From Dactylorhiza incarnata (lineage: Eukaryota > Streptophyta > Magnoliopsida > Asparagales > Orchidaceae), in the NCBI GenBank assembly GCA_033032865.1, contig JAWHQI010000064.1, positions 7,564,001 through 7,628,000 on the forward strand: DNA of 64,000 bases, in the 5' to 3' direction. How positions within the stretch are numbered: the stretch's first letter is position 1; each line of letters starts with the position of its first letter. Of this stretch, positions 34,220 through 45,656 are shown piece after piece. A program made the position numbers and the translations under genes. A model generated the notes under the pieces. That model saw only the letters and a list, made by a program, of their open reading frames with translations. It was not told the DNA's origin and ran no database searches.

Positions 34220-34924
34220 ATGAAAGAAGTCATTAAGGCTGAAGTTATCAAACTTTTAGACGCGGTAATCATCTACCCAATCTCGGATAGTACTTGGGTT
34301 AGCCCAGTACAAGTCGTGCCGAAGAAAGGCGGCGTAATGGTAGTAGCAAATGAAAATTATGAATTGATCCCAACCCGTACCATTACGGGTTGGCGGATGT
34401 GCATAGATTATCGAAAACTAAACGATGCCACCCGTAAGGATCACTTCCCGTTGCCTTTTATCGATCAAATCTTAGAACGTCTTTCAGGTCACTCCTACTA
34501 TTGTTTCCTCGATGGTTTGTCGGGATATTTCCAAATCCCTATTTCACCCGACGACTAAGAGAAGACAACATTCACTTGTCCATTTGGCACCTTCGCTTAT
34601 CGAAGGATGCCATTTGGTCTTTGTAACGCACCGACTACATTCCAAAGATGTATGCTGGCGATATTCGACGAGTTAGTAGAGGAAGTAATGGATGTTTTCA
34701 TGGACGACTTCTCCGTCTTCGGAAATTCTTTTAAAAATTGTTTAAAAAATCTTGAGCGTGTGCTACAGCGTTGTGAGGAAACAAATCTAGCTCTTAATTG
34801 GGAGAAATGTCATTTTATGGTCAAAGAAGGATTAGTCCTTGGCCATAAAATTTCGGGCAAAGGGATCGAGGTCGATAGGGCCAAGATCAAAGTTATCGAA
34901 AAACCCCCCCTCCAACAAATGTAA
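34220..34924 (+). pseudogene. pol: Element D reverse transcriptase
   Basis: Contains ELIPTRTITGWRMCIDYRKL, DHFPLPFIDQILERLSGH, a stop at 34556-34558, then KTTFTCPFGTFAYRRMPFGL and the active site FMDDFSVFG (34690-34720). A C run near 34905-34911 shifts the frame at the end of the palm/thumb. Athila-type RT. Confidence 0.92.
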
Positions 34925-35593
34925 AAGTCATTAGAAGTTTCCTAGGCCACGCAAGGTTTTATCGGTGTTTCATTCAAAACTTTTCAAAAAGCACGAAGCC
35001 GTTAACTCATCTTCTCGAAAAAGAATCTTCTTTCCTTTTTAACGATGAATGTCATTTGGCCTTTAAATTTATAAAAGAAAAGCTTATAAATTCTCTGATT
35101 CTAGTCGTGTCGGATTGGTCGCTACCATTTGAAATTATGTGCGACGCGAGTGATATTGCGGTAGGTTCCGTCTTAGGCCAACGAGTGAGTAAGTATTTCC
35201 ACCCGATTTATTATGACAGCAAAACACTCACGTCAGCACAAGCGAATTACACCACTACCGAGAAGGAGCTTCTAGCGATCGTTTTTTGCTTTTGATAAGT
35301 TTAGGTCGTACATCACTCTCTCCAAAGTAGTCGTTTTCACAGATCTCTCTGCTCTTAGATATCTTTTAAGTAAATCAGACGCTAAGCCCCGTCTTTTGCG
35401 ATGGATCCTCCTCTTGCAGGTGTTTGATTTAGAGATCCGGGACAAAAGGGGAGCCGAAAACTTGGCGGATAATCATCTTTCCCGTTTAGAAAATCCTGCT
35501 ACGGAAGCGTTAACAGAAGCCGATGTTAATGATAAATTCCCTGAAGAGCGCCTCCTTGCTCTCGAAAATATAAATACATCTTCCACCCCGTAG
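34925..35593 (+). pseudogene. pol: Element D RNase H
   Basis: VIRSFLGHARFYRCFIQNFS (connection), then RNase H motifs MCDASDIAVGSVLGQR (first Asp) and TTTEKELLAIVF (Glu). The frame breaks near 35293, followed by VVVFTDLSALRYL (Asp) and the end NLADNHLSRLE. Single RNase H, as in Athila. Confidence 0.88.
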
Positions 35594-36865
35594 TTCGCGG
35601 ATTTGGCTAACTATTTTGTTGTCCGGGTCCTGCCAAAAGAATTCTCAAGTCAGCAAAAGAAGAAATTCTTTTTTGATTTAAATAATTATTTTTGGGAGGA
35701 CACCTTTCTATTTCGTGTCTGCGCGGATCAGGTAGTGAGAAGATGCATCTCGAGTGAGGAAGGTCTAAATATTTTACGGCATTATCACGAAGGACCAACT
35801 GGTGGTCATTATCAAGCTAACCGAACCGTGAGGAAGGTGTTGGAGGTCGGATTTTACTGGCCCTCGATATTTAAGGATGCTCACTCTTTTGTGAGTTGAT
35901 GCGACAGCTGTCAAAGGTTAGGTAACATATCTCGTCATGACGAAATGTCCCAAAACTCCTTTTTGGAGTGTGAAATTTTCGATCTGTATGGTATCGATTT
36001 CGTAGGTCCTCTTTCTCCCTCATTTAATAATAAATATATTCTCGTTGCGACCGACTATGTGTCGAGGTGGGCATAAGCACAAGCTCTCCCCACCAACGAT
36101 GCAAGAGTCGTCGTCAAATTTTTAAAGAAATTATTCTCTCGTTTTGACACACCTCGCGCTATAGTTAGTGATAGGGGCACACACTTCTCTAATAGTCAGT
36201 TTGCTAAAATTTTAGCAAAATATGGTGTTACACACAAACTCTCCACCGCCGATCACCCAAAAACTAGTGACCAAGTGGAGGTGGTGAACCGCGAGCTCAA
36301 ATGGATTTTGGAAAAGACTGTCTCTTTTAATAGGAAGGACTGGTCATTGAAGCTCGATGATGCTCTATGGGCTTATCGGACAGCGTACAAGACCACCATC
36401 AGTTGTACCCCGTACCGGCTAGTATATGGAAAGGCGTGTCACCTACCCATTGAGTTAGAGCACCGCGCTTATTGGGCACTAAAATTCCTTAACCTTGATT
36501 CTACTTTGGCCTCCAAGCAAAGAAAATTTCAACTGAATGAACTAGATGAATGGTGTGCTAACGCCTATGAAAATAATAAATTTTATAAGGAGCGCTCAAA
36601 GTTCTATCATGATAAAAATATAAAATTTCCTAAAAGCTTTTCACCGGGCTATCTCGTCCTTCTTTACAACTCGCGCCTTCGTCTTTTTTCGGGTGAATTA
36701 AAGTCTCGATGGTCTGGCCCCTTTGTTGTGAAAGAGGTTTGGCCATACGGGACCGTTTTTATCTCCCACCCGAAACTCGGCTCATTTAAAGTGAACGACC
36801 ACCGCTTAAAATTTTATTTTTCTAATGAGACTTTGGCCACCAATATTGAAACTCTCACTATATAA
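35594..36865 (+). pseudogene. pol: Element D integrase
   Basis: One frame with several stops. Zinc-binding HYHEGPTGGHYQANRT...CDSCQR, catalytic IDFVGP (Asp), VSDRGTHF (Asp) and [10 protein letters not shown] (Glu), then a C-terminal domain with [14 protein letters not shown] ([13 protein letters not shown]) and [13 protein letters not shown] motifs. Stops occur after SFVS and SRWA. It ends at 36863-36865. No third ORF follows. Confidence 0.9.
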
Positions 36866-38588
36866 TCTTTCATGTCATTTAGTCATGCTACGCGACGGTA
36901 AACAAAGCGATGTTGGGAGGCACCCCAGGAAAAAAAATTATCTTCCTACTATTTTGTTATTTTGTTTTAACATGTTTTTGCAGGTTTTCGTTATAGCCTC
37001 TCTGACTTTGCCATCAGGGATGTCATCTTTCCTCTCTTCTTCTTTTAATGCATTTTTATTACTTCATACTTCGTTTTAAACATTGGGGACAATGTTTAAC
37101 TTTACGTATGGGGGTATAGTACCTTAAAATACAAAAAATTATAAAATCCAAAAATATCCAAAAAGATGTCGTATTTTTCTCTTCTTTCCCTTGTCTTTAT
37201 CATTTACAAAACAAAAATATAATAAAAAAAATTTATTGCATAAAATTCATATAAAACTATTAATAACTTGAGTTAAATTTTTTTCCACATAACTTTGCAT
37301 TTTCTTGTTTTTAATCAATTATGTACTTGTTTAGTTAATATAAATCAGATTAACTTTCATATTGTCTATGTTTCATGAGTAATATGTTGACTCATGTAGT
37401 ATTTCTAATTAAGGTACATGTTATTTTTGAAAAAAAACTCTCTTAAATATTTGCACTTTTTCATAGTCATTTTCTTTATGTTTTTCACTATTATAAAATC
37501 TACCATCCTTCGTTTTCCCTGTTAAAAATCTTTAAAATGATTGATTAGTGTTAAGTATAGTAGATGTGAACCGATCTAGACGCTTATTATCTTCATTTTT
37601 CATGAAAAGTCAATTATCTTTATTTTCTATCCGGAATTTACTACTCTTTAATTTCTCAATACTTTGCTTTAAGTAGACTAAAGAGCATGAATATGATTTA
37701 GGCATCCTTTTGATCAGTTTGAGCTTTTGTATCCCGAACCTTAAATTCTTAATCATTGCTAGCCACGTTGTGTTTTTTCCATTTTTTTTGTAAGCCCCAC
37801 TTATTTCTCACCAAAGTCATATAGTTTACCCATTTTGCACACTTAAAACTTTTGAGCTTTATTTGTCACTTGTGTGTACTACATTTTGTGAAAATGGTGG
37901 ATATTTGTATTATATCAATTGCTACAAAAGGAAAAAAAAAAGAAAAAACTCAATTGTTTCAAAAGAAGGAAAAAAATATGACATATATATTTATATATAT
38001 GAAAAAAAAGGATTATGAATGACATTTTAACCTCAACTTTATATTGCAAAATTACTTGGGGTATCCAAATTTTATTTTCTACCAACAAGTTCTTTGCAAA
38101 GCTCTTCTTTTTGTTTTAAGTGTGTTTTACCCTTCATGTTTATCTTTTGAACTCCACACCCTTAAAACCTAAGCCAAAAAGTTACATCTAATGAAAGTTC
38201 TTTTGATTCATGCTTCCAAGGTTTATCTTTAGTACGATTGTGAGAAAGTAAATTGAGTAAGTTTTTAGGTAGTAGTATTGATCTTTGATTTAGATTGATA
38301 TGATTATAAAATGTATCTTAGATTTTAGTAGCAACTCAATATCCTTTTTCATTCATCACATTACTCAATTTTTAATTTTGCTTAAAACATGAGATGATTT
38401 ATTTTTATGCTAGTGAAAATTGTAAAACTTTGTGCCAAGACTAAGTAAGAATATTTAGGTTTCTTTTCATAATTTCTCTGCCTTAATTTCGCATCGTACT
38501 TGTGTTTGGCTTATCCAATTTGCTTGGTTAGTCATTTTTATCTTTGCTAACTCGTATGTATTTGCTTGAGGACACACAAAATAATAAG
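36866..38588 (+). other. Element D 3' noncoding region
   Basis: 1.7 kb of AT-rich sequence without a coding signature. Just after pol is acattggggacaatgttt (about 37080-37097), a motif seen near this place in many Athila/Tat elements. The envelope-like ORF some Athila elements carry is absent or decayed. Short purine/AT repeats near 37928-38008. Confidence 0.75.
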
Positions 38589-38600
38589 TTTGGGGGAATT
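38589..38600 (+). other. Polypurine tract of element D
   Basis: TTTGGGGGAATT directly before the 3' LTR. Confidence 0.8.
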
Positions 38601-40172
38601 TGATGATACATAATTTGACCTAAGTTATTAATAAAAAATTTTAAATATTCTAATATAAATATATAGATATTATTAATTTTATCCATTAAACCATATCTTT
38701 TTATAATTATATCCTAACCACGCCTATTTTACTATTTTGCAGAATTTCGGGACTGTTGCATTATCAATTCTAAAGAACACGCCTTCAGTTAGGGCGTGTC
38801 AAACTAAATATCGAGTGCAATCATGTTATCGTGTTACTGAACCACATTCAAGAAGAGAATGAAGCTTCAATGGTCCGATGAGATATTTTCTGCTAAGTAT
38901 GAAAGAGGCTAGCCACTTTTGACTATGAATTCAGCATTTGTTCTTGAAGGAAGCTTCTTGGAAAGAGAGAAATCTAGCCAACTTTGATCATATTTTTCAA
39001 GCATGTGTCTCATGACAAGTGTGAAAAAGAGTAGCCGTCATTGACCTTTAAACCAACATGTTTTATTTTACCAAGGGAAGCTTCATCCTCATGCCATCTA
39101 CAATGTCTACCTCCTTGGTTTTGGCCCTATCAATAGACATGTAGAAAGAGGGGTTTCATCATCCTTCCTCCTTCATTTGAGCCTTCTAGAGAGCTGTTGG
39201 GAGTTTATGCTAAGAGTATTTTAGCTTAAGGTTTTCATACTTTAATGTTCTTGCAATCTTTTTTATCGTACTTGTAATCTTTTTGCAAACTCTTTTTGTA
39301 ATATCTTTATGCCATTTTGTTAACTCCTTTTCAATAAGAAATAAAATAGTTTTCTATTTTTTTCTCTTTGTGTGTGTCTTATTATGCACATTCTTAACAT
39401 GATTTTCATTTCCTATATTATTATGAGTAACTAAATTTTGTTTAGTGTTTGATCAAGATGATCTGAGGAATGAAATGATCTTCTCTTCTTAATTTAATTT
39501 CTTTTTCTCTTTTAACGAATGCTTAGGATTTACCCTTGATTAATATTTAGTGAGATCATATTATCGATATATGGTTTTCACTTTTGTTTTCGTATTCTAG
39601 TAGTTGAAAGGATCGTGTGTACGGATCGTCGATCACTCACGGGTAAAGAGAGTTGAATGCAATCATTGAAAGAGGACGACGTAAATCTCATGGATTGGAG
39701 TCAAATCTAATAGCGGGGTTCACCACGTAAAGCCAGTTTTAGGGGTTTCGATTGGAGAACGAAAGTTTGGTCGATCAACCTAAACTCAGTTGGGCGTAAC
39801 CTTGAAAGAGGTGCGTTCATGTTTCGGGAATCTCCACGGTCCAAGTACTTTCGTTAAAGTGATTTAGAAATTTATTTATTTTTATTTTGATCGTTTCATT
39901 CCGAGGTGAGTCGAGATCGAGTGCTAGTCTTTTTATATAGTCTAAACCACTTCTTTTTAATCATAATATCTCATTTTACAAAACCAACTAAAAATCTATT
40001 TGATAGGATAATAGCGAGTTCTTTGAAGTAGAAGTATTCGACTTGCCCTGGTTCTAATACGACCTTGATATTTCATATTTTATACTATAATCGATAAGGT
40101 ACACTTTCCTTTATCAAGCATAAAATCGGAGAAAACTATTTCTTATATAAAATCAAACAAATTTCTCTATCA
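38601..40172 (+). repeat. Element D 3' LTR
   Basis: 1572 bp, TGATGATACATAA...TTCTCTATCA. The full-length copy, used to show the 270-bp gap in the 5' LTR. Contains the GCATGTGTCTCATGAC, TTTGATCAT and AGGGAAGCTTCATCC blocks shared with element A. Confidence 0.92.
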
Positions 40173-41821
40173 GTCTCCGTCATTGCCGAGTTTTCGAAGG
40201 TTTTCCGCCCCATGCAGCCAATTGAAGGAGTACCGGTTGATATTTTTTTGTTGCTTTTGTCAACGAGAATGCTGGTAGAGGACATATTCATAAATTTCTT
40301 GTTATTTATTTCTAATAAAAGAATATAAATTCGAAATGTTTTAAGAAAAAATATAAGTTCAAATGATAATAATTTTTTTTATTGATAATTACAAAAAAAA
40401 CATTTTATTATTGCATAAGCGATTCATCAATGTCTAGTAAGTGCGTAGTCATCCGAAAATGTTAAATAGTTAACGGTATTAGGTTATGGACATAATTGAA
40501 ATAAAATATAAAATTAAAGGACATATTTGAAAAAAATGAAACTTAAAAGACCAATTTGAAATTAGGCTCAAAGTTAAGAGACAATATAAATATTTTGCAT
40601 AATAATAATAATAATAATAATAATAATGTGGCTGGCACTAATCATTGCTTAAGCTATATGTGAATGTCTCTGATGTACTTTATGCATTATGTCATTTTTC
40701 AGCGTTGGCACTTCGACGAGCACGGATTTAAAGGGATGAGTTAATTGTTTTTAGTGTCGTCTAATTATCATTAATCGACAAAGTTTTGGTAATTTTATTT
40801 ATTATAGACAGCTAAGTAAATATCAACTTGTTAATGACTGTGTATGACAGAAATGGAGCTTTCGTGCTCATTAATTAGTTATTTTTCTAGAAGAAAAAAG
40901 ACGAATTAAATTATTTCTTTTACTCTGGCGTTTAATACATATATAGTATTGTTAATCGCAGGCCGATTTTGGTTGTATACTTACAGGTCAACCTGCAGGC
41001 CATGAAGCTAGACCTAGACGCACGGCAATCGCCCCTGACCCGTGCAACCGCCCGACGAGACCGAGCTTCCTCTCTGATCTCCTCTCACTCCTCCGGCGAC
41101 TCCGGGCGGCGATCCTCTCCGGCGAGCTGCAGTCCTCACCATTTCCGACGACATCTCTTGCAGCCCGACCCAAGCAGTAGTCGACACCCTCCGGAACGAG
41201 TGCACTTCCTCTTGCAGACCACCTCCTTCCATTCTAATCTTTTAATTAAGAAAGTAAGGATTTATCTTTTGATAATTTGTACTAAATTGGCTATTATGTG
41301 CTCGGTTTTACCCGAAGGATGCATTTATTTGGCTTTCATGACTGTTTGATTTGACATGGTGATTTATTCAAGAAAATATGAATTTGGTTTTGCATGACAT
41401 GTAGATATAAAATTGGCTTGCATGAATGATTATTCGGCCTGCATATATCCACGACCCACATAAAATCAAAAGTGATCTGCATATAACATTTCACACACAC
41501 ACAGGGAGGTAGAGGAGAAATAAGTGCATGTGTAAATTCAGTCGTCGATTCGTAATCCATCGATGTAAAATTTGTTGTACGATTGAATTTTCAATCAATC
41601 ACACATCAAAAATTATGATTGCAGAAGATAGATGATCGAATTTTGACTAACGCATAAGTCGAGATAGAGAGAGATGAGTTTATGTCTACCTAACTTCTCA
41701 ATTGGAATTAGAAATAAATATGCCTTTGTTCAAATAAAAATGGAGTCTTTTTGGTGCTATGTAAAATAAAAATAAAAATAAAGAGAACATTGTGTTGGCA
41801 TCTTAAAAGAGAGTTCTTTTA
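40173..41821. other. AT-rich low-repeat spacer
   Basis: No recognisable gene or retroelement. Short ORFs (such as 40969-41349, GC-rich at its start) have no domain I recognise. The first bases, gtctccgtcattgccgag, resemble the primer-binding region of an Athila-type element. Confidence 0.5.
40600..40627 (+). repeat. (AAT)n microsatellite
   Basis: About nine consecutive AAT/TAA units. Confidence 0.95.
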
Positions 41822-42381
41822 GGCTCTCTTTAGGGCAATGTTATGTGGTGAAAAAAAAGCAATAGTGAAAAATCAATGGTGGCAATAAAGTTGTTTTAAA
41901 ATGTTATAAATTGTTTGGAAAATATCTATTCAAGTGCTTTTCAAAAACATGTTTCACATTTTTTTGAAGAACACCTTTTTAATAATAGTTGTTTAGCTAT
42001 TTAATAATAAAAATGTATTTAATGCTAATCATTTAGTGCATAGATAAGTAATATATAAATCATAAATAAGCAGTTTACAAAAGGTTAGCGGCGAGAAGCA
42101 AAGATCACGAATGAGTGAAGAATCGCGAATGAGAGAAGAAAATCTTTGCAGCGGCGAAAAGGAAAAAAGTCAGAGTTAGGAGTTGACTTTAGTAAACACT
42201 TGAATAAAAGAGAAAAAACTGAAAGCAGTGAAACGGTTTTTAGAAAGATTTGTTGGGCCGGTGGCTCAAAAAGCCCCCAAAATAATATTCTTGAAAAAGC
42301 ACATCATCCAAACAACCTATGAAGAGCGGTGGCGGCGGGAATAAAGCTTTTCCCACTGCCACCAATGCCCCAAATAAAGCC
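41822..42381. mobile_element. MITE-like element with TTA duplication (PIF/Harbinger-like)
   Basis: 560 bp. Left end GGCTCTCTTTAGGGCAATG; the reverse complement of the right end reads GGCTTTATTTGGGGCATTG, an imperfect terminal inverted repeat. TTA flanks both sides (41819-41821 and 42382-42384). Inside is AT-rich sequence with ttgtttgga near both ends, as in Tourist-type MITEs. No ORF. Confidence 0.5.
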
Positions 42382-42420
42382 TTAGTCACCCTTAAAATAA
42401 TTTAATTTGTCAACAAATAA

Positions 42421-42660
42421 GGCCACGTTTTGTTCGGCTGATGTTGATAGAAAGTAGCCGATAGAAAATAGAGTTTGAGAAAAACGTTATTTCTAAAAAA
42501 TAGAGTTTTATTAAAAAAATGTTCGGGGTGAAATTGCAGAGATTATGAAGATGAAATTTGGAAAAGTTGTTTGGGCGCAAAATTGAATTTTGAGTGACTT
42601 TTTTTCATAATATGATAAACATATAATTGTTATGAAAATCATTCAATTTATAGAATAACA
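42421..42660. mobile_element. Possible second MITE end
   Basis: Starts GGCCACGTTTTGTTCGGCTG, the style of many plant MITE termini, after caaataa. The matching right end was not found, so it may be truncated. Confidence 0.25.
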
Positions 42661-43382
42661 ATGGGTGATCTGCAACTATTAGATTTCAAGCTTGCTCCTT
42701 GCTTGAAATCAACAGGTTGTGAAAATCAGGTATGATTTCCTGCAAAATCATTCAAGGATGCAACTGCTAGGTAGAGAGAAAGCACTGAACATCAGGCATC
42801 GTTTGTGCTCAGTGATACAACTGTCATGGAAAAATCATTCAACAATTATCAGATCATGCTTCTTTTGGCTTGCTTCCGTGAACTCCGGTGAACCCCATTG
42901 CAAATTCCGGTGATCTCCTGTGCTCCGCCAAACGAAGCATGAGGGAAGTCACGGCCGAAGGTTCGAGCAGAGGAAGGAGCTAGGGTTTGGGATTGGGGAG
43001 GGAAGGACAGAGCGGGAACCTCCATCGAGCAGAGAAACCAATGTACCGTCGTTCCTCGCGAGATGCGAAACCCTTTCGGCATTTTGTCGCGAACGGAAGG
43101 AAGTGTTGAGTTGGTTTGATTTTTCAAACCCACATGATTCACATTTCTCAAGTACCGGCCGCCAATGAAGACTTTTCCTCTAGCCGTCCATGTGCTTTGA
43201 ATGGGTGCATGCATGGGAAGCTTCTAGGAAAGAGGCCACAACATGTGTTTCATGCTCCATTGTTATTGAATTTTGGCTTTATAAAAGGAGAGGGAAGCAA
43301 AGCTATAAAGACACATCAAAAGCCAAACCAAAGAGAGGTAAAGCCTTGAAGAGGAGAGTTGTATAACCCATAATTCGTCGAG
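42661..43382 (+). repeat. Probable truncated LTR with TATA box
   Basis: From about 42900 the sequence looks like the U3-R part of an LTR: GGGAAGCTTCTAGGAAAG, ACATGTGTTTCATG and ATTTTGGCTTTATAAAAG (TATA near 43280) correspond in order to blocks in the A LTR. 42661-42900 holds a small inverted repeat (tttcaagcttgctcc/ttgcttgaaa at about 42685-42710) and nothing else clear. No LTR ends were found. Confidence 0.4.
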
Positions 43383-43860
43383 ATCAAAAATGCCTAAGGA
43401 GACGGCTATTCGCAGACCTCGCCAGTAGAGTACTGAACATTCTCAAGGAGGCAAGCATGGACGAGCTTGGGCGAGCATGAGCGAGCTTGGGCGAGCATTG
43501 GCGAGCTTGGGCGAGCATTGGCGAGCTTGGGCGAGCATTGACGAGCTTGGGCGAGTATGAGCAAGTGCCCATTCCAAATCGCGAGTATGGTCAGGTAACA
43601 ACCCCCCCCCCCCCCCCCCCCCCCCCCGGATTTCTCTATAAATAGACCCCCAGGGGTACCAGGAAAGGCACTTTGGGATGAGGTTGACCCCCCCCCCCCC
43701 AGGCGAGATACTCGCCAGGTCCTTGCCTTCCTCGTACCTAGCTCAGCCTTTGGTTTTGGAGGGGAAGCTCTTCTAGACTTCTGGGTACGTGGCGGGACCT
43801 CCCCGCTGAAGCGTCTGGGGTATGCTTATAGACATATCTCTCATGTTCTAGCCATTAGAG
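43383..43860 (+). repeat. LTR fragment M, related to element H LTR
   Basis: Shares with the H LTR the order: TATA box, CAGGGGTACC-like motif, ctcag-cttt-gg-tt-ggaggggaagc and gggacctccccgctg. Here TATAAATAGA is at 43637-43644; in H it is at 55787. Contains the 20-bp tandem repeat and two C runs (about 43601-43627 and 43689-43701). No coding region follows. Confidence 0.55.
43461..43560 (+). repeat. Five 20-bp tandem units
   Basis: Exactly five units of the type RCGAGCTTGGGCGAGCATKR, upstream of the TATA box of fragment M. Confidence 0.92.
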
Positions 43861-44278
43861 TTGTGGCGTTCGACCGCGAGAATAGTAACCCTCCGGATGC
43901 ATTGATCCAAACATTTGGAACCGGGGATTTTCCTGGCTTCAACAAGAGTGGTAGTGTACGACCGAAGGCGGCGGTGGGTGTCGACATCCGATTACGGGTT
44001 GCATCGACAATGAAGAGCGAAAGCGTGCGGGTAGCGGCAAGACGTCAGATTCACGGGCTGCGGCAAGGTGCGCGGTGCTCGATGGTTGCATGCTCTTAGG
44101 CGGTGGTGGTTGTGCACAAGTGATGATGTTGACGGGTTGCGCGTTCGCGACAAGGTCAAGTCTTGACGTGGATCTCTTCTCGGTGGTTGTGGTGGCGGTT
44201 GGTCGTCCGACGACGACAAAGGTTCGTTCTGGTACGAGTCTTGTGCGTCTGTTTTACGGATTACAGTCAAGTTCATAT
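43861..44278. other. GC-rich stretch between LTR fragment M and element K
   Basis: Rich in ggtggtggc and gcgacaag words. Frames exist on both strands but have no recognisable domain. Could be more of M's interior or unique sequence. Confidence 0.35.
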
Positions 44279-44637
44279 TGTTAGTGCGCTCGAAGCATCC
44301 ACGTGACTGTCAAGTTTGGAACAGCCTACTTGTTGCCACTAGCAGGGTATTTATAGACGAACCCTAAATCCAAGAGGGTAAGTGGATTCCTCCTGCAGAT
44401 CCTAACCAAAACCACCAAGTATCTGTTAAACCGTTATATTAATATACCTCAACACATATTACTCCTGTGAATTTTCGTAGTATATTTTTTTGTAGTATAT
44501 TTTCGGACTTGTATCTCTTAATTTGAGTACTTCTTTATTTTATTGTGCTAATAAAACTGTGCGAAGTACGTACTTTCTTGTGACTCTGTATTTAGTTGTT
44601 CCTGGGGATTGCGCTTCCGCGGCTGGAAATCCCAACA
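44279..44637 (+). repeat. Element K 5' LTR (359 bp)
   Basis: TGTTAGTGCG...AATCCCAACA, followed by primer-binding site TGATATCAGAG at 44640-44650 (one mismatch to tRNA-Met). TATTTATAGA at 44348-44357 is a probable TATA box. This short LTR lacks the CpG palindromes seen in others. Confidence 0.82.
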
Positions 44638-44784
44638 AGTGATATCAGAGGTAGTTTCTGAAGGCGACTGATTGAACATTTGAGGAAAGATTTGACTGTG
44701 GTGGTGAACGACTAGGTCCTCTTCCTATTCTTTCAAATTCGACTTTGAATTAATCAGGTCTCCTAGTCATACAGGAGGGCAACT

Positions 44785-45656
44785 ATGGCGGAGAAGAATG
44801 CAACTTTGGCTCGGTACTCGATGGAGAAGTTTGATGGCATCAGAAATTTTAGTCTGTGGCAGATTCACATCAAATATATGCTAGTTGAGCAGGGGTTGAT
44901 GCGAGTTTTGCGTGGATGAGAAAAAATGGCTGTTGAAGTGAAGGGTGAGGAGTGGATTGACTTGTATGAGCATGTCATTAGCGTCATCAGGATGTGCGTT
45001 GACGACAAGGTACTCTTTAACATTGGCGTCGAGGAGTCTGCAATAAAGCCTTGGGATAAGCTTGAAAGATTGTATCTGGCCAAGTCGTTGACCACAAGGA
45101 TATTGTTGAAACAATGATTGTATGGGCTAAAGATGTAGGAGGGTGGCAACCTGCATGAGGACTTTAATGTATTCAACGACCTTCTAAATCAATTGCTTGT
45201 GGTTGGTGCGAAGGTGAAGGAAGAAGATAAGGCTCTATTACTTCTTACCTCGCTCCCACCGTCCTTTAAACACATGGTGACCACGCTCCTATATGGGAAG
45301 GATACAATGGGGTTATAGGAGATCACATCAGAATTACTGTCCAGTCAGATGCTAAAGGACCCCACTCCTGGGGGTGAGCATATTTTGACGGTAGATGGAC
45401 GGGGGAGAGCATTCGACAGGGGATCAAGGGATGCACGGGCTCGGTCGGCGTCGAAGAAGGGAGTTATTTGTTACCACTATAGACAGAGCGGTCACAACAG
45501 AAGAAATTTCCCGCCGTGTGCGCAGAGTTCTGGAGACATCCAGGATGCGGGTGCGCTGACGCTAGATCTGGTGGGGTGATGCGCAAACTTGAGATGGTAC
45601 ATCTGGTGCCCAAGATGCTTAAGAATCTGATATCATTAGGCACTTTGGACTCGGGT
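44785..45656 (+). pseudogene. gag: Element K gag and pre-integrase fragment (Ty1/copia)
   Basis: ATG 44785. Gag motifs: YSMEKFDGIRNFSLWQIHIKY, WDKLERLYLAKSLT, LPPSFKHMVTTL, with three or more stops (for example after MRVLRG and RILLKQ). A degraded zinc knuckle CYHYRQSGHNRRNF is at about 45469-45510. Shortly after, RKLEMVHLVPKMLKNLISLGTLDSGC is readable: the region normally found after the protease. The DSG protease itself is missing, so an internal deletion lies near 45530-45570. Element F cuts it at 45656, and the reading resumes at 51985. Confidence 0.85.

Larger units (their letters stand above)
23589..40172 (+). mobile_element. Element D: Athila-like Ty3/gypsy element, interrupted by E
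   Basis: 5' LTR 23589-24040 plus 30497-31331, 3' LTR 38601-40172, with a primer-binding site of the TTTGGCG...TTGCCGGG class between LTR and leader. Gag, protease, RT, RNase H and integrase occur in gypsy order (IN after RT) with Athila hallmarks: ELIPTRTITGWRMCIDYRKL, YYCFLDGLSGYFQIP, FMDDFSVFG. Without E it is about 10.1 kb. No target duplication is seen (GCCCA left, GTCTC right). Stops and frameshifts throughout. Confidence 0.9.

Noticed and set aside
40969..41349. 126-codon ORF in the low-repeat spacer as a host gene
   Set aside because: No recognisable domain, Ser/Arg-rich start with overlapping antisense ORFs of equal length, no clear splice or promoter context.
42849..43214. 121-codon minus-strand ORF
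   Set aside because: No domain recognised; overlaps the LTR-like segment with a plus-strand TATA box, so more likely chance.
43461..43560. Start of a centromeric satellite
   Set aside because: Only five 20-bp units, upstream of an LTR TATA box; too short for a satellite array.
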